Shown: positions 1-8,118 of the stretch, piece after piece
Position numbering within the stretch: position 1 is the stretch's first letter
How the letters are laid out: every line of letters begins with the position of its first letter
IMG/VR virus record: IMGVR_UViG_3300044591_002226
Location: 1-39,143 of that record
Length of the DNA stretch: 39,143 bases
Source of the DNA: a virus
Strand: one strand, 5' to 3'
The notes under the pieces: model-generated
What the model was told of the DNA's origin: nothing
What the model saw: the letters and a program-made list of their open reading frames with translations, nothing else
Databases searched by the model: none
Translations under genes and position numbers: made by a program

Positions 1-669
1 GCCCAGTTCCTCGAATCGCCGACTGCTCAGAATGCTCTCGAAGAGATCAACGATGTCGAGGCGAAGAAGTGGCAAGATGCTTACAGCGATCTCCGCGTTC
101 CGATGCCTCCTGCGCTCGCAGAGGAAATCAGAAGCGGTGCCAAATCTCTGGCAGACGCTCTCGCTGAAATCCGCACGAGCTTTGATCAACGTGAGGCCGC
201 TTGGACTGCGTACCTCGACGAATCCAGAGCCCAGAACATTCTGGCCAAGCAGCGCAAGAAGAAGGACAAGTTCCTCGAAGAGCTCGACGCTCAGGAGGGT
301 CGCACGGCTGTTCTGACCACGGACGAGCTTTCCAAGATGAAGCCCGAATGGGCGAAGTCCGCCGCGGTGGTCGAGAAGCTGACCAAGCCCATCGATGCTC
401 CCACCGCACTCGACCGCAAGAAGATCACCACGGTGCTGCAGAAGGCTTTGGCGATTCTCGCCCAGCGTGGGATCAACTTGACCAACGCCGACCTTCAGGC
501 GACCATCTGGTATCCAGAGAAGGACATCTGGGAACGACTCAGCACCGGTAAGAAAGAATCCAGCCTCAAGCTCTCCTATGACTCCGAACTCCTCAAGATC
601 GCAGACGCCCGGGGAAAGGGTGATGCCGCTCGCGCCGCCATCCGAAAAGCTCGAATCGGTCAGCGTTGA
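1..669 (+). CDS. C-terminal part of a large phage protein, possibly an internal virion/ejection protein (5' end outside window)
   Basis: The frame is open from base 1 and reads 222 codons to a TGA, so the true start lies upstream. The visible part is charged and helical. It ends in a compact region, about the last 60 residues, containing ADLQATIWYPEKDIW followed by a lysine-rich tail. An ADLQ..WYPE..LW stretch is something I associate with the far C-terminus of very large phage internal virion or polyvalent proteins; this is from memory and not a confirmed family match. The gene precedes the endolysin and overlaps a 40-codon ORF, fitting the end of a virion-protein operon. The functional assignment is inference. 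Confidence 0.55.
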   Translation, partial: AQFLESPTAQNALEEINDVEAKKWQDAYSDLRVPMPPALAEEIRSGAKSLADALAEIRTSFDQREAAWTAYLDESRAQNILAKQRKKKDKFLEELDAQEGRTAVLTTDELSKMKPEWAKSAAVVEKLTKPIDAPTALDRKKITTVLQKALAILAQRGINLTNADLQATIWYPEKDIWERLSTGKKESSLKLSYDSELLKIADARGKGDAARAAIRKARIGQR

Positions 670-745
670 AGAACTCTCTTCCACGATCCCTGAAGGGAAG
701 ATGGAGGAGTTCGTCAAAGCCCTAATGGAGCTCGGCGATGAATGA
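623..745 (+). CDS. Small 40-aa protein between the virion protein and lysozyme
   Basis: This ORF starts inside the last 47 bases of the upstream gene and ends 8 bases into the lysozyme gene at an ATGAATGA junction. A purine-rich GGGGAAAGGGTG lies directly before its ATG, a good ribosome-binding site. The product starts MPLAPPSEKLESVSVEEL, is acidic and has an amphipathic C-terminal helix (KMEEFVKALMELGDE). The overlaps at both ends suggest translational coupling that feeds lysozyme expression. I recognise no family. It could be a non-functional leader ORF, but the ribosome-binding site and tiling favour a real gene. Confidence 0.5.
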   Translation: MPLAPPSEKLESVSVEELSSTIPEGKMEEFVKALMELGDE

Positions 746-1361
746 TTTCACCGTGAAGTTCAACGCGCCGGTCATGGCCGCTGCGCCCTTGGCCGGTGCG
801 ACCGTAAGCCCCAAGGCCGCGAAGCCCAAAGCCCAGCCGCTCGCCGCTGAACCGGCCCCGGAGCCCGACGAGGTGATCGTCGCGGCGCGTGAGTACATCA
901 AGGCCAACGAGGGCGTGAAGAACAGACCGTACAAGGACACGAAGGGCTTCTGGACCGTCGGTATCGGGCACCTCATGACGCCGCAGGAGATCAAATCGAT
1001 GGCCGGGCGCACGCTCTCGGATCAGGAGGTGAACGACCTCTTCGCCCGTGATTTGGCCTCGAAGGCCAAGATGGCCAAGCGCGAGCTGGGCAAGGCGTAC
1101 GACACGCTGCCGAAGGAGGCCAAGGTGGCCATCCTCGACGGGTTCTTCCGCGGCGACATGTCCGGCTCCCCCAAGGCACTCGAACTCCTCCGCGCTGGGA
1201 AGCTCCCGGAAGCGGCGGACGAGTACCTCAACAACAAGGAGTACCGGGAGTCCGTCGCGATGAACAAGCGCGGCGAGAAGCACGGAGTCGCTGGACGCAT
1301 GGAGCGCAACGCCGCCGCCATCCGCGCCGCTGCCAAGATTTCCAAGGCCCTGAAAAAGTAG
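738..1361 (+). CDS. GH24 (T4-type) lysozyme / endolysin
   Basis: This is a peptidoglycan muramidase of 207 residues. After an Ala/Pro-rich extension of about 45 residues comes the T4 lysozyme-type active site: ANEG (catalytic Glu near residue 59), YKDTKGFWTVGIGHL (catalytic Asp near 69 and Thr in WTVGIGH). A helical second lobe has the characteristic NKRGEKHGVAGRMER segment near the end. There is no signal peptide, so it would need a holin or act as part of the virion. The long N-terminal extension and its position right after a large virion-type protein leave open a virion-associated role. The start ATG overlaps the stop of the 40-aa ORF. The fold is clear; which lytic stage it serves is inferred. 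Confidence 0.93.
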   Translation: MNDFTVKFNAPVMAAAPLAGATVSPKAAKPKAQPLAAEPAPEPDEVIVAAREYIKANEGVKNRPYKDTKGFWTVGIGHLMTPQEIKSMAGRTLSDQEVNDLFARDLASKAKMAKRELGKAYDTLPKEAKVAILDGFFRGDMSGSPKALELLRAGKLPEAADEYLNNKEYRESVAMNKRGEKHGVAGRMERNAAAIRAAAKISKALKK

Positions 1362-1382
1362 TCGTATACTCATTACCCGTCA
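1361..1382 (+). promoter_or_regulatory. CGTATACT promoter with near-leaderless start
   Basis: AGTCGTATACT is immediately downstream of the lysozyme stop, with the -10-like TATACT at 1365-1370. The ATG of the next gene is at 1382, so a transcript starting about 7 bases after the -10 box would have a 5-base leader with no room for a Shine-Dalgarno. The same 11-mer occurs at 39117-39127, and close variants occur at 25161 and 37641. Confidence 0.7.
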
Positions 1383-1636
1383 TGATCGAGTACCGCGGAC
1401 AGCGTTTTTCTGGATACAACAAGCCCAAGCGCACGCCGGGCGAGAACAAGAAGTTCGCCGTGCTCGCGAAGCAGGGTGACGACGTGCGCCTCGTCCGCTT
1501 CGGCGACCCGAAACTCTCCATCAAAAAGCACATCCCCGGACGCAAGTCCAACTACTGCGCCCGCTCGGCGGGTCAGGGCAACACCTCGAACAAGCTGTCG
1601 GCGAACTACTGGTCCCGCCGTCAGTGGTCCTGCTGA
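1382..1636 (+). CDS. DUF5872-like small phage protein
   Basis: The 84-residue basic protein begins MIEYRGQRFSGYNKPKRTPG and contains KFAVLAKQGDDVRLVRFGD, a conserved KKHIPGRKSNYCARS segment and a C-terminal SANYWSRRQWSC. This order (YRG..GYNKPKRTPG, VRLVRFGD, RK..Y.AR, YW....W) matches the DUF5872 phage proteins I know, which have no established function and are often encoded near structural genes. It has its own CGTATACT promoter and an almost absent leader. Only 3 bases separate it from the next gene. Family recognition is by motif memory. Confidence 0.75.
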   Translation: MIEYRGQRFSGYNKPKRTPGENKKFAVLAKQGDDVRLVRFGDPKLSIKKHIPGRKSNYCARSAGQGNTSNKLSANYWSRRQWSC

Positions 1637-1639
1637 TTT

Positions 1640-2176
1640 ATGGCCGCTCCCCTCGACAACGCCACGATGATGGACAATCAGCCCGTGGCCCCGACCAACA
1701 CCCCGGTCGAGGCCGAGCTGCCCGCGCCCCTGCCTGACATCATCGCGGGGACGGTGCCCGGCATCCTCGTGCCGCCCGTCAGCGAGACGACGATGGGCGA
1801 GCCGGTCGTTGAGGCCGTCGTCCAGAATTTCGGACGACTCCCGGAGCTGGGGCTCGAAGTTTTCGAGCTGCCGGACATGTCAACCATCGTCTACAACCCC
1901 GATGTCCTGACGGAAGATGCCATCCTCGAAGCGCAGGCGAACGGAACCATCGAGCAGCTCGTTACCCCTGCCGTTGCCCAAGCGGCTGAAAACGCCGCTC
2001 CGGCGCAGGCGGCTGCTCCTCAGACGGCCCCGCTCGCGCAGGCCACGTTAACCGGTCCCCCGCCCGTCAACGAGTCCCGCCTCACGACGGCCCGTATCCA
2101 GAATTTCGCGCCGCGTCAGGTCTCGCCGATTGAACCGAAGCCAGTCATCAACGCGGTGAGCAAGCGGGCGATCTAA
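1640..2176 (+). CDS. Pro/Ala-rich phage protein, unknown function
   Basis: The product has 178 residues and is low-complexity at both ends. It has a Pro-rich N-terminus (VAPTNTPVEAELPAPLPDI), a more ordered middle (VVEAVVQNFGRLPELGLEVFELPDMSTIVYNP) and an Ala/Gln/Pro-rich stretch before the C-terminus (AAENAAPAQAAAPQTAPLAQ). No catalytic motif, signal peptide or membrane segment is visible. It starts 3 bases after the DUF5872-like gene, so it is co-transcribed from the 1365 promoter. Its last 4 bases overlap the end of the leftward operon. It could be a minor virion or assembly protein, but that is only position-based. Confidence 0.7.
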   Translation: MAAPLDNATMMDNQPVAPTNTPVEAELPAPLPDIIAGTVPGILVPPVSETTMGEPVVEAVVQNFGRLPELGLEVFELPDMSTIVYNPDVLTEDAILEAQANGTIEQLVTPAVAQAAENAAPAQAAAPQTAPLAQATLTGPPPVNESRLTTARIQNFAPRQVSPIEPKPVINAVSKRAI

Positions 2177-2805
2177 CCCTTCGGCTTTCGGACCCGACGG
2201 CTCCGCTTCTTTGGGGCCTCGGGCTCCGGGTCGTTGGGCTGTGGGTCGGCGGGCTCCGGGTCCACGGGCTTCGTGTCGCCGATGCCGTCGAACTCCTCGA
2301 AGGCGCGGTTGAAGTCGTCGATGGCCGCTTTGGGCGTGTCGCCCCACCCCTGCAGGACGTTGTTCGGGTCCACGGCCAGCACCCGGCCCGTCGAGGACCG
2401 GTAGAGCTTCGCACGCATCGCGTAGAACGGCTGGGCGAACATCTTCTTGAGGACGGCGTCCGCCTCCACCCGGTCGGCCTCGGTCTTCAGGAGTCGCTTT
2501 GCCGCGGCTTCCGCGTCGGTGTCGCTGATCGTCCAGCGCACCTGATCATCCACGAGGTTGTCAAGCTGGTGGAAGGTGGAGATGAGCGTACGCTTCGCCG
2601 CCTCCTTGACCTCCGGGTCAATGTCCACGGGCTCCTCGTTGCCCCCGAACGGGCTCTTCTGGGGCGTCAGGAAGCCCGCTGCGGCCTCCACGATGCCCCG
2701 GAGGATCGCGACCTGCGCCGCGGTCTTCTCGACGTGCGGGAGCGAATGGAACACGCCCCGCATGCGGCCCTGAGGGGTCTCCGGAGGTTCTGGCGTATCC
2801 AGCAT
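2173..2805 (-). CDS. Unknown protein at the end of the leftward replication operon
   Basis: The product has 210 residues. The N-terminal two thirds are helical (VEKTAAQVAILRGIVEAAAGFL; EAAKRTLISTFHQLDNLVDDQ). A short beta-rich segment then reads AKLYRSSTGRVLAVDP followed by GWGDTPKAAIDDFNRAFEEF, reminiscent of HicB-like small alpha-beta domains. It ends in a DPEPADPQPNDPEPEAP repeat and a basic tail (KKRSRRVRKPKG) that could bind nucleic acid. The start lies 2 bases after the read-through stop of the HNH gene, as expected for an operon. It converges tail to tail with the rightward gene with no terminator between. Function unknown. Confidence 0.75.
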   Translation of the reverse strand: MLDTPEPPETPQGRMRGVFHSLPHVEKTAAQVAILRGIVEAAAGFLTPQKSPFGGNEEPVDIDPEVKEAAKRTLISTFHQLDNLVDDQVRWTISDTDAEAAAKRLLKTEADRVEADAVLKKMFAQPFYAMRAKLYRSSTGRVLAVDPNNVLQGWGDTPKAAIDDFNRAFEEFDGIGDTKPVDPEPADPQPNDPEPEAPKKRSRRVRKPKG

Positions 2806-2806
2806 G

Positions 2807-3163
2807 TCAGAGCTTACGTCGTGCAGCCCGTCGTTCCGCGGTCGTTTTGGTCTTGTGACACGGCTTTCAAAGAATTTGGAGTTGGTCTGGCGTCGGGAAC
2901 AGGAGCCGTCGGGAGAATGGACCCACGTCCTCGAACGACTTCAGGCTACCGGCGGGCACGATGTGGTCAACGTGCGTTTCTTTTTCCGCAAACCAGCCAC
3001 CGCAGGCCGCGCAGGGGTACTCGTACTTGAGCCTCGGATTGTTTCCGGTGTAGGGGCGACGAACGGCGAGCCTGCACTCCCGGATCGACGGCATCTGCAT
3101 CGACAAGCGGCGCAAGACAGAGCGGATACGGGAGAGAATGTAAGCCTCGGTCCACGCCTTCAT
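2807..3163 (-). CDS. HNH homing-type endonuclease with an in-frame UGA at a conserved cysteine
   Basis: The frame starts at 3163 and codes 98 residues before a TGA at 2869-2867. It then continues in the same frame as KPCHKTKTTAERRAARRKL to a second stop at 2807. The protein has the zinc-ribbon CAAC at residues 51-54, the catalytic HVDHIVPAGSL at 64-74 and DQLQIL-(UGA)-KPCH. HNH nucleases of this type have LCxxCH here, so the UGA replaces the third zinc cysteine. The read-through stop falls 1 base from the next ATG, so the operon is spaced for the full-length product. It may be a nonsense mutation, a sequence error, or recoding. The start overlaps the sigma-factor stop. Confidence 0.75.
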
Positions 3164-3864
3164 TGTTTGCGGAAGAAAAACCTGATCGTTTTGATCGACT
3201 CATCGTAGATGGCGATGGCCCGCTGGCGGCTGATCTTGTACCGCCGTGCGAGTTCCGTGAAGGTCTTTGGTTCGGTCTGCAGGCGTCCTCGGACGATGTA
3301 CTGGGCACGCTCGCTCAGGCGGCTGATGGCTCGGTCCAGCTCCTCCTTCATCGAGTCGCGCTCCGCGTTCTCGTGCACGTCGTCGGGCGCGGCCACGTCC
3401 ATCTGCTCGCCTTCCGTATCCACGAGCCCGCTGCCGGTTGGCTGGAGGTGCACCTCCGCGTACACTTTCACTTCCTCCACCGTCAGCATCAGCTCCTGCG
3501 CGATCTGCTCGTCGGTGAGGCCCTGAGCCATGAGCTTCTGGACCTTCCGGCTGTGGCGCACCACGGCCACCGGTAGACGAACGACGTTCTTCGCGAACGT
3601 CCGCTCGTGCAGGAGGGTCTTGAGAATCCACCAGTAGGAGAATGTCGTGAAGGCCCCCTGCTTCGGCTCGTACCGCTTCAGGGCCTCGAACAGGCCCAGC
3701 AGGGCCGTGGCCACGGCGTCGTCGTACGAGAGGTGTGGTCCAACGTAGCGTCGTGCAATCTGGACGGCGAAGCCGTGGTGGTGCTTGAGGAGCTTGTCCC
3801 CGTCGTCTCGGCGACGAAACCAGCTAAAACGCCGATGTAGGTTGTCAAGCTCCTCTTGGGTCAT
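3160..3864 (-). CDS. Phage-encoded RNA polymerase sigma-70 family factor
   Basis: The 234-residue protein is complete for regions 2 to 4. Region 2 spans residues 45-97: LSYDDAVATALLGLFEALKRY is the core-binding helix and FTTFSYWWILKTLLHERTF the -10-melting/recognition helix, matching the FSTYATWWIRQAI signature of group 1/2 sigmas. Residues 107-135 form a region 3-like helical segment. Region 4 is at 177-230, with LSERAQYIVRGRL and the helix-turn-helix FTELARRYKISRQRAIAIYDESIKTIR. It would redirect host RNA polymerase to phage promoters. The start ATG overlaps the primase-helicase stop (ATGA), so it is expressed with replication genes before the late genes, fitting a middle-to-late switch. 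Which promoters it reads is not shown by the sequence. Confidence 0.93.
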   Translation of the reverse strand: MTQEELDNLHRRFSWFRRRDDGDKLLKHHHGFAVQIARRYVGPHLSYDDAVATALLGLFEALKRYEPKQGAFTTFSYWWILKTLLHERTFAKNVVRLPVAVVRHSRKVQKLMAQGLTDEQIAQELMLTVEEVKVYAEVHLQPTGSGLVDTEGEQMDVAAPDDVHENAERDSMKEELDRAISRLSERAQYIVRGRLQTEPKTFTELARRYKISRQRAIAIYDESIKTIRFFFRKQ

Positions 3865-6071
3865 CGTTGGTACTTGGGCGAGTTTGCACTCGCCGCAACG
3901 GCACGCTTGGCGTCCGGAGGACGTATGGTCCAACGGCGCAGCGCACCCATCGCGTCGTCGTGCTCGACCGCGAAACCCTTCCGCTTCATCGCGGAGAGCT
4001 GCATCACCACCTTGTCCAGCGTGAGCCCGCGGAGGGCCGCTGACTTGGCCGGGTCGCGGTGCAGCTCGACAAAGAACTGGTGCGCTGTGCCGCACCACGG
4101 CTCGCGGTGCTCGGCGAAGTAGTCGCTCTTCCAATCCTCCAGAATTTCGTGGAAGGAGTTGAGGCGCGACGTGAGCTGTGCGGTGCGCACGAGCGACTTC
4201 TCGTGGTACGAGACCACGCCGAAACGGCTGCTGCCCTTGCAGTGATCGGGCACCTGATAGTCCACGAGGTACCGGGCGAAGAACGGCATCTCGCGGTCGA
4301 TGGTCGCTTCCACCTCGCGGTTGGACGCGAACTTCATCATCCGGGTCGCCGCCTTGAAGATCATGATCTTGTCGAGGATGGAGATGTCGAGGTCCGGGAG
4401 GATGCGGATCGAGTCCTCGTCGGAGTTGGCCGTCACGATCACGCGGCCCTGCCACGAGACGCTCACGGGCTGGCGGAACTTGGCGTGGTACTCGAACGTA
4501 GTGTTCGCGGCCATACGCTTGATGATCGACGAGAAACGCTTGTGCGCGTTCGGGTCGTCGTTCGCCGAGGTGTCGTCCACCGTCCAGAGCGCACTCTCGA
4601 AGAGCTGCGCATTGAAGTCGGTCTTCCCAAGGAGGTAGTTCTCCGCGGGCGCGTGGCCCGCCATGAGCTTGGCCAAGAGCTTCGTGGAGAACAGCGTCTT
4701 GCCGGTGCCGACTGGTCCGACGATGAAGATGTTCTGACCGCTATCGAGGCTCAGGTTCATCGCCCCGACGTAGAAACGACGCAGCCACGAGAGCAGGTAG
4801 TCGAGCTGCTCGACGGGGTCCAGCATGCCCCCGATGTACTCCGAGATGAATGGGAACTGGCCGTTCGGCCCCCACTGCACCGGCTGGTCGTGGGGCATCA
4901 CGACGCGGCGCGTGTAGGTGTTCAGGATACGGTCGCCTCCGTCCAGCTCGACGATGCCCGTGGGGCGGAACGCGAACGGGGCGGCACCGATGATGTCACC
5001 CCAGTGGCGGACGTGCTCCAGCGCACGGTCCACCTCGGACGGCTCGTTTCGGCCCGCCTGCGAATTGAGGCCCTTGCAGAGACGCAGGTGCTGGGCGGTG
5101 TCCTCTTTAGTGTACGCACGCCACTTCCCGCGTCCCGTGGGACGCCAGTAGCTCTGGCCGTCGTGGAACATGCCCTCCACGGCGTTGCCCAGCACGCGGG
5201 TCTGGAAGTTGTCCACAAAGTTGGAGCCGAGAAGATCGCGCCACGACCACCACGGCTTCGTGGCGTGCGCGGAGAACGTATAAATGCCGTCCTCCTTGAC
5301 GATGGCCGACTTCGGGCTCGTGGACCCTTGGACGAAGAACGACGGACCCTGCGACCCCTCGACGAAGTCACCGTGCCACTCGACGCCCGGGTACTTCTTC
5401 TGCAGCTCGGCCCAGACCGTTTCGAGGGGAATCTTCGTTGTCCCCACCTGCTTGAAGGAGAACTTCTCCGCGACCTTCATCGCCCACCCGGACACGAGCG
5501 CGGACGGGAGCACGTTGTCGCTGACCTGCGCCCACTCGCAAGAATTCGTGTAGTACCGCTCCGGCGTTGTGAAGGCGGGCGTATCCAGACCTACGGCGAG
5601 GTACTGGAGCTTCATCTCCTTGAGGATGAATTCCAGCAGGGCCACGGCAAACGCACGGTTGGGGACAAGCAGCGGCTTCTCCAGCACCCAGACGAAGTGG
5701 CTGTATCCAGAAAGCGAACGCTCCTGCCACGTCGGGGTGAAGCACTCGCCGATGCGCTTGATGCCCGCCTGCAGGTCTTCTGGGCTCACGGTGGACTCGT
5801 AGTCGCCCACGATGGCCTTGAGCGCGTAAGGCGGATTGCCGTCGGTCGCCGAGTCGGAAAGTCGTAGGGACGGGGTCAGGCCCTCCCACCCGCTGAACGC
5901 GTTGTGCCGCGTGTTCGCGTCCTGCATCCACTGCGTCCTCGCCTTCTTCCCCGCAGTGCCGCGCACCGCAGGCGGGATCGTTCCTCGGAACGTCCACGGG
6001 CAAACCGGCTCCACGGTTGTGGAGATCAGGTTTGGAAGGGAGGGTAAGGTTAGGGTCACTACCGGATTCAT
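3861..6071 (-). CDS. Primase-helicase with C-terminal superfamily 3 (D5-like) helicase domain
   Basis: The 736-residue protein starts at MNPVVTLTLPSL; longer in-frame extensions run into the polymerase gene and are rejected. The N-terminal 300 residues have IVGDYES and GYSHFVWVLEKPLL, resembling archaeo-eukaryotic primase/prim-pol folds, though catalytic residues cannot be fixed by eye. The C-terminal half is an SF3 helicase: Walker A GPVGTGKT (452-459), Walker B ALWTVDDT (494-501) and the sensor VIVTANSDEDS followed by ILPDLD. It would unwind the fork and prime synthesis with the adjacent PolA. It lies 32 bases downstream of PolA and overlaps the sigma gene by 4 bases. Confidence 0.88.
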   Translation of the reverse strand: MNPVVTLTLPSLPNLISTTVEPVCPWTFRGTIPPAVRGTAGKKARTQWMQDANTRHNAFSGWEGLTPSLRLSDSATDGNPPYALKAIVGDYESTVSPEDLQAGIKRIGECFTPTWQERSLSGYSHFVWVLEKPLLVPNRAFAVALLEFILKEMKLQYLAVGLDTPAFTTPERYYTNSCEWAQVSDNVLPSALVSGWAMKVAEKFSFKQVGTTKIPLETVWAELQKKYPGVEWHGDFVEGSQGPSFFVQGSTSPKSAIVKEDGIYTFSAHATKPWWSWRDLLGSNFVDNFQTRVLGNAVEGMFHDGQSYWRPTGRGKWRAYTKEDTAQHLRLCKGLNSQAGRNEPSEVDRALEHVRHWGDIIGAAPFAFRPTGIVELDGGDRILNTYTRRVVMPHDQPVQWGPNGQFPFISEYIGGMLDPVEQLDYLLSWLRRFYVGAMNLSLDSGQNIFIVGPVGTGKTLFSTKLLAKLMAGHAPAENYLLGKTDFNAQLFESALWTVDDTSANDDPNAHKRFSSIIKRMAANTTFEYHAKFRQPVSVSWQGRVIVTANSDEDSIRILPDLDISILDKIMIFKAATRMMKFASNREVEATIDREMPFFARYLVDYQVPDHCKGSSRFGVVSYHEKSLVRTAQLTSRLNSFHEILEDWKSDYFAEHREPWCGTAHQFFVELHRDPAKSAALRGLTLDKVVMQLSAMKRKGFAVEHDDAMGALRRWTIRPPDAKRAVAASANSPKYQR

Positions 6072-6103
6072 AGAGTCTTTCTTAGGGTTTTTGTAAATGA
6101 GCT

Positions 6104-8110
6104 TTATTTCTTGAAACGATCTGAAATGGATACCTCGGCGTCCACCGGACACCCGGCCAGCCACTCTGGCGTGGTGGCCATGATCTGACGGGCCTTCTCG
6201 GCCTCCTCTGGCCCGGACACGAGGCACACGGCCTCGTCGTGCACCGACCAGAGCACTTGGATACCGGCCCGGTCGAGGGCCAGCATGTTGACGGAAAAGG
6301 CGTCCCGGGAGACGGCCTGCACGAGATTCTCGGCGAGGAGCCCACCGTAGAAGGTCGTCCGGATACCGTCCACGGACGCCTTCAAGACCGTCTTCTGGTA
6401 CGGCTTTCCGGTCTCGGGATCGGTGACGGTCTTCTTCTCCACCGTCACGGCCCGATAGGATAGCTTGCGGCCCGATGGCAGCTCCAGCTCCAAGTCCTTG
6501 CCCACGGACTCCTCCAGCGCGGCCTGCAGGCTCCGCCAGAGGCCCGTGACGAGCGGGTTCGCTTTGCGGAAGTCGGCCACGACGGCGCGGGAGTTGGCTC
6601 CGTACACTGACATCTTCACCCGTCCCCCGCGTGCGTCCTTGGTGTAGACAAACGGCTCGCAGGGCTCGCCCTTCTCGTCCCGTTCGTAGATGGTGCCGTC
6701 CATCGACGCCTCCAGCGCGGCCTCCCGGTCGCCCTCGGTGATGTCGATCCCGGCCATGAGTTGGGCCACGGTGATGAACTTCTGCCACCCGCAGCCGTAT
6801 CCAAGGCCCAGTACGCGGGCCTTCGCGAGCGAGTAGAGCTTCTCGTTCTCCTTCTTCAGCTTTCCGCCCTTCCAGCCCATCGAGCTGCGTGCGTGGGCCT
6901 CGTAGATCGGGAAGCCGTCACGGATCGACTGCAGCAGGGCCTCGTTCCCGACGAGGTAGTTGAGCACGCGTGGCTCGATCTGCGAGAGGTCCACCGAGGC
7001 GATCTGCTTGCCGGGCGGCGCGACGATGAGCCCGCGGACATCGATCACGGGCACCTCCACGGCGTCCGGGTTGTCCTTGAAAACGGCGAAGTGCTTGGCG
7101 AACTCCTTCGGGTCGTCGATCAGCCGGTGCTGCGTATCCACGAACATCGGCATGCGGTTGAAGTTCTGGAAGTTCAGCCCGGCCTCGCCCGCCCAGCGTC
7201 CGGTGTGTGCGCCGAAGTACTTCAGCGAGAATCCCATCGTGCCGTCCTCACGCCGCCGCTGCTGCATGGTCTTGAGCGTGGCGAGCATCTTCTTCGCCTT
7301 CCGCAGGTCTTTGAGGGCCTTGAGCCACGGCGTCAGGTGACCGTGTTCGTCTTCCCACGCCTCCGCGGCGTCCGCGTCGTGGGCCTTGATCGGCGGCGGG
7401 GGCAGGCCAGCGTCGCGGCACGCCTGAGCGATGGCCTTGGGGCTCGCTGCTGGACTGCCGTTGACGACCCACGGCAGACGGTCGATGCACGCGAGGACGA
7501 CGCGCTCTAGGGTCAGGATGCCCTGCTTGAGACGCTCCTCGTGGATGTGGACGCCCGCCCGGCCCTGCCTGCGGGTCAGGACCGAAAGCTCGCGCTCCCA
7601 CTCGGGCCACTGCCCGCTCCACTTGTCCCAGAGCCGCCAGCAGTGCATCGCGTCGTCGCGTGCGTACTGCAGGAGCTGCTCCGCCTTGCCCTCCTGCTGC
7701 GCGTCGGCCCACGACTTCCCCTTCATGTAGTTGCGCATCTCCTTCGAGACGCTCTCGCCGAACGCGTAGAAGATCGCGTCCGCGAGGCTGCGGCGATTGC
7801 AGATGTACGCGGACATGTCCGCGGTGCAGTGCCACGCCTTGTAGTTGATCTTCGGCCACAAGCCCTTCTCCAACTGAGCGAGGTACACCTCCTCGTCGAA
7901 TCCGGCGTTGTGCGAAAGTAAGGTGGCACCCTCCAGACTTGCAAAGTTGAAGTCCCGAGGGTGCCCGGCCCAGTGGTCCGTACCGTCGCTGACTGATACC
8001 ATGTAGCAGTCCGCTTTGGGGTGCCGAGCGTACTTCCAAGTGCCGAGCGGTTTAACGCTCACTTCCTTGTCGTAGTACAGCTCGGTATCGAGGGCGACGA
8101 TACGTTCCAT
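6104..8110 (-). CDS. Family A DNA polymerase with 3'-5' exonuclease domain (Leu at the 762 position)
   Basis: The 668-residue replicative polymerase has no 5'-nuclease domain. The DnaQ-type exonuclease occupies about residues 1-160: ALDTE (D8, E10), SHNAGFD (67-72) and YARDDAMHCW (Y149, D153). The polymerase motifs are A, VDLSQIEPRVLNYL (D374); B, LAKARVLGLGYGCGW (K430, L434, Y438); and C, WSVHDEAV (H624, D625). L434 occupies the position of E. coli Phe762, which is Tyr in T7. All catalytic residues are present. The gene is 8 bases from the upstream OB/ssDNA-binding candidate and 32 bases from the primase-helicase, forming the core replisome. Confidence 0.96.
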   Translation of the reverse strand: MERIVALDTELYYDKEVSVKPLGTWKYARHPKADCYMVSVSDGTDHWAGHPRDFNFASLEGATLLSHNAGFDEEVYLAQLEKGLWPKINYKAWHCTADMSAYICNRRSLADAIFYAFGESVSKEMRNYMKGKSWADAQQEGKAEQLLQYARDDAMHCWRLWDKWSGQWPEWERELSVLTRRQGRAGVHIHEERLKQGILTLERVVLACIDRLPWVVNGSPAASPKAIAQACRDAGLPPPPIKAHDADAAEAWEDEHGHLTPWLKALKDLRKAKKMLATLKTMQQRRREDGTMGFSLKYFGAHTGRWAGEAGLNFQNFNRMPMFVDTQHRLIDDPKEFAKHFAVFKDNPDAVEVPVIDVRGLIVAPPGKQIASVDLSQIEPRVLNYLVGNEALLQSIRDGFPIYEAHARSSMGWKGGKLKKENEKLYSLAKARVLGLGYGCGWQKFITVAQLMAGIDITEGDREAALEASMDGTIYERDEKGEPCEPFVYTKDARGGRVKMSVYGANSRAVVADFRKANPLVTGLWRSLQAALEESVGKDLELELPSGRKLSYRAVTVEKKTVTDPETGKPYQKTVLKASVDGIRTTFYGGLLAENLVQAVSRDAFSVNMLALDRAGIQVLWSVHDEAVCLVSGPEEAEKARQIMATTPEWLAGCPVDAEVSISDRFKK

Positions 8111-8118
8111 GTGGGGCC

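Noticed and set aside
2840-2869. Clear bacterial SECIS hairpin after the UGA in the HNH gene
   Set aside because: No convincing stem-loop of the right distance seen by eye; selenocysteine is kept only as one option.
3160-4455. Longer 431-codon version of the sigma factor
   Set aside because: The extra N-terminal part is the primase-helicase read in another frame; the ATGA overlap at 3864 and the sigma fold mark the real start.
4059-5867. 602-codon plus-strand ORF
   Set aside because: Antisense of the primase-helicase, which has intact SF3 motifs; no ribosome site or motif in the shadow.
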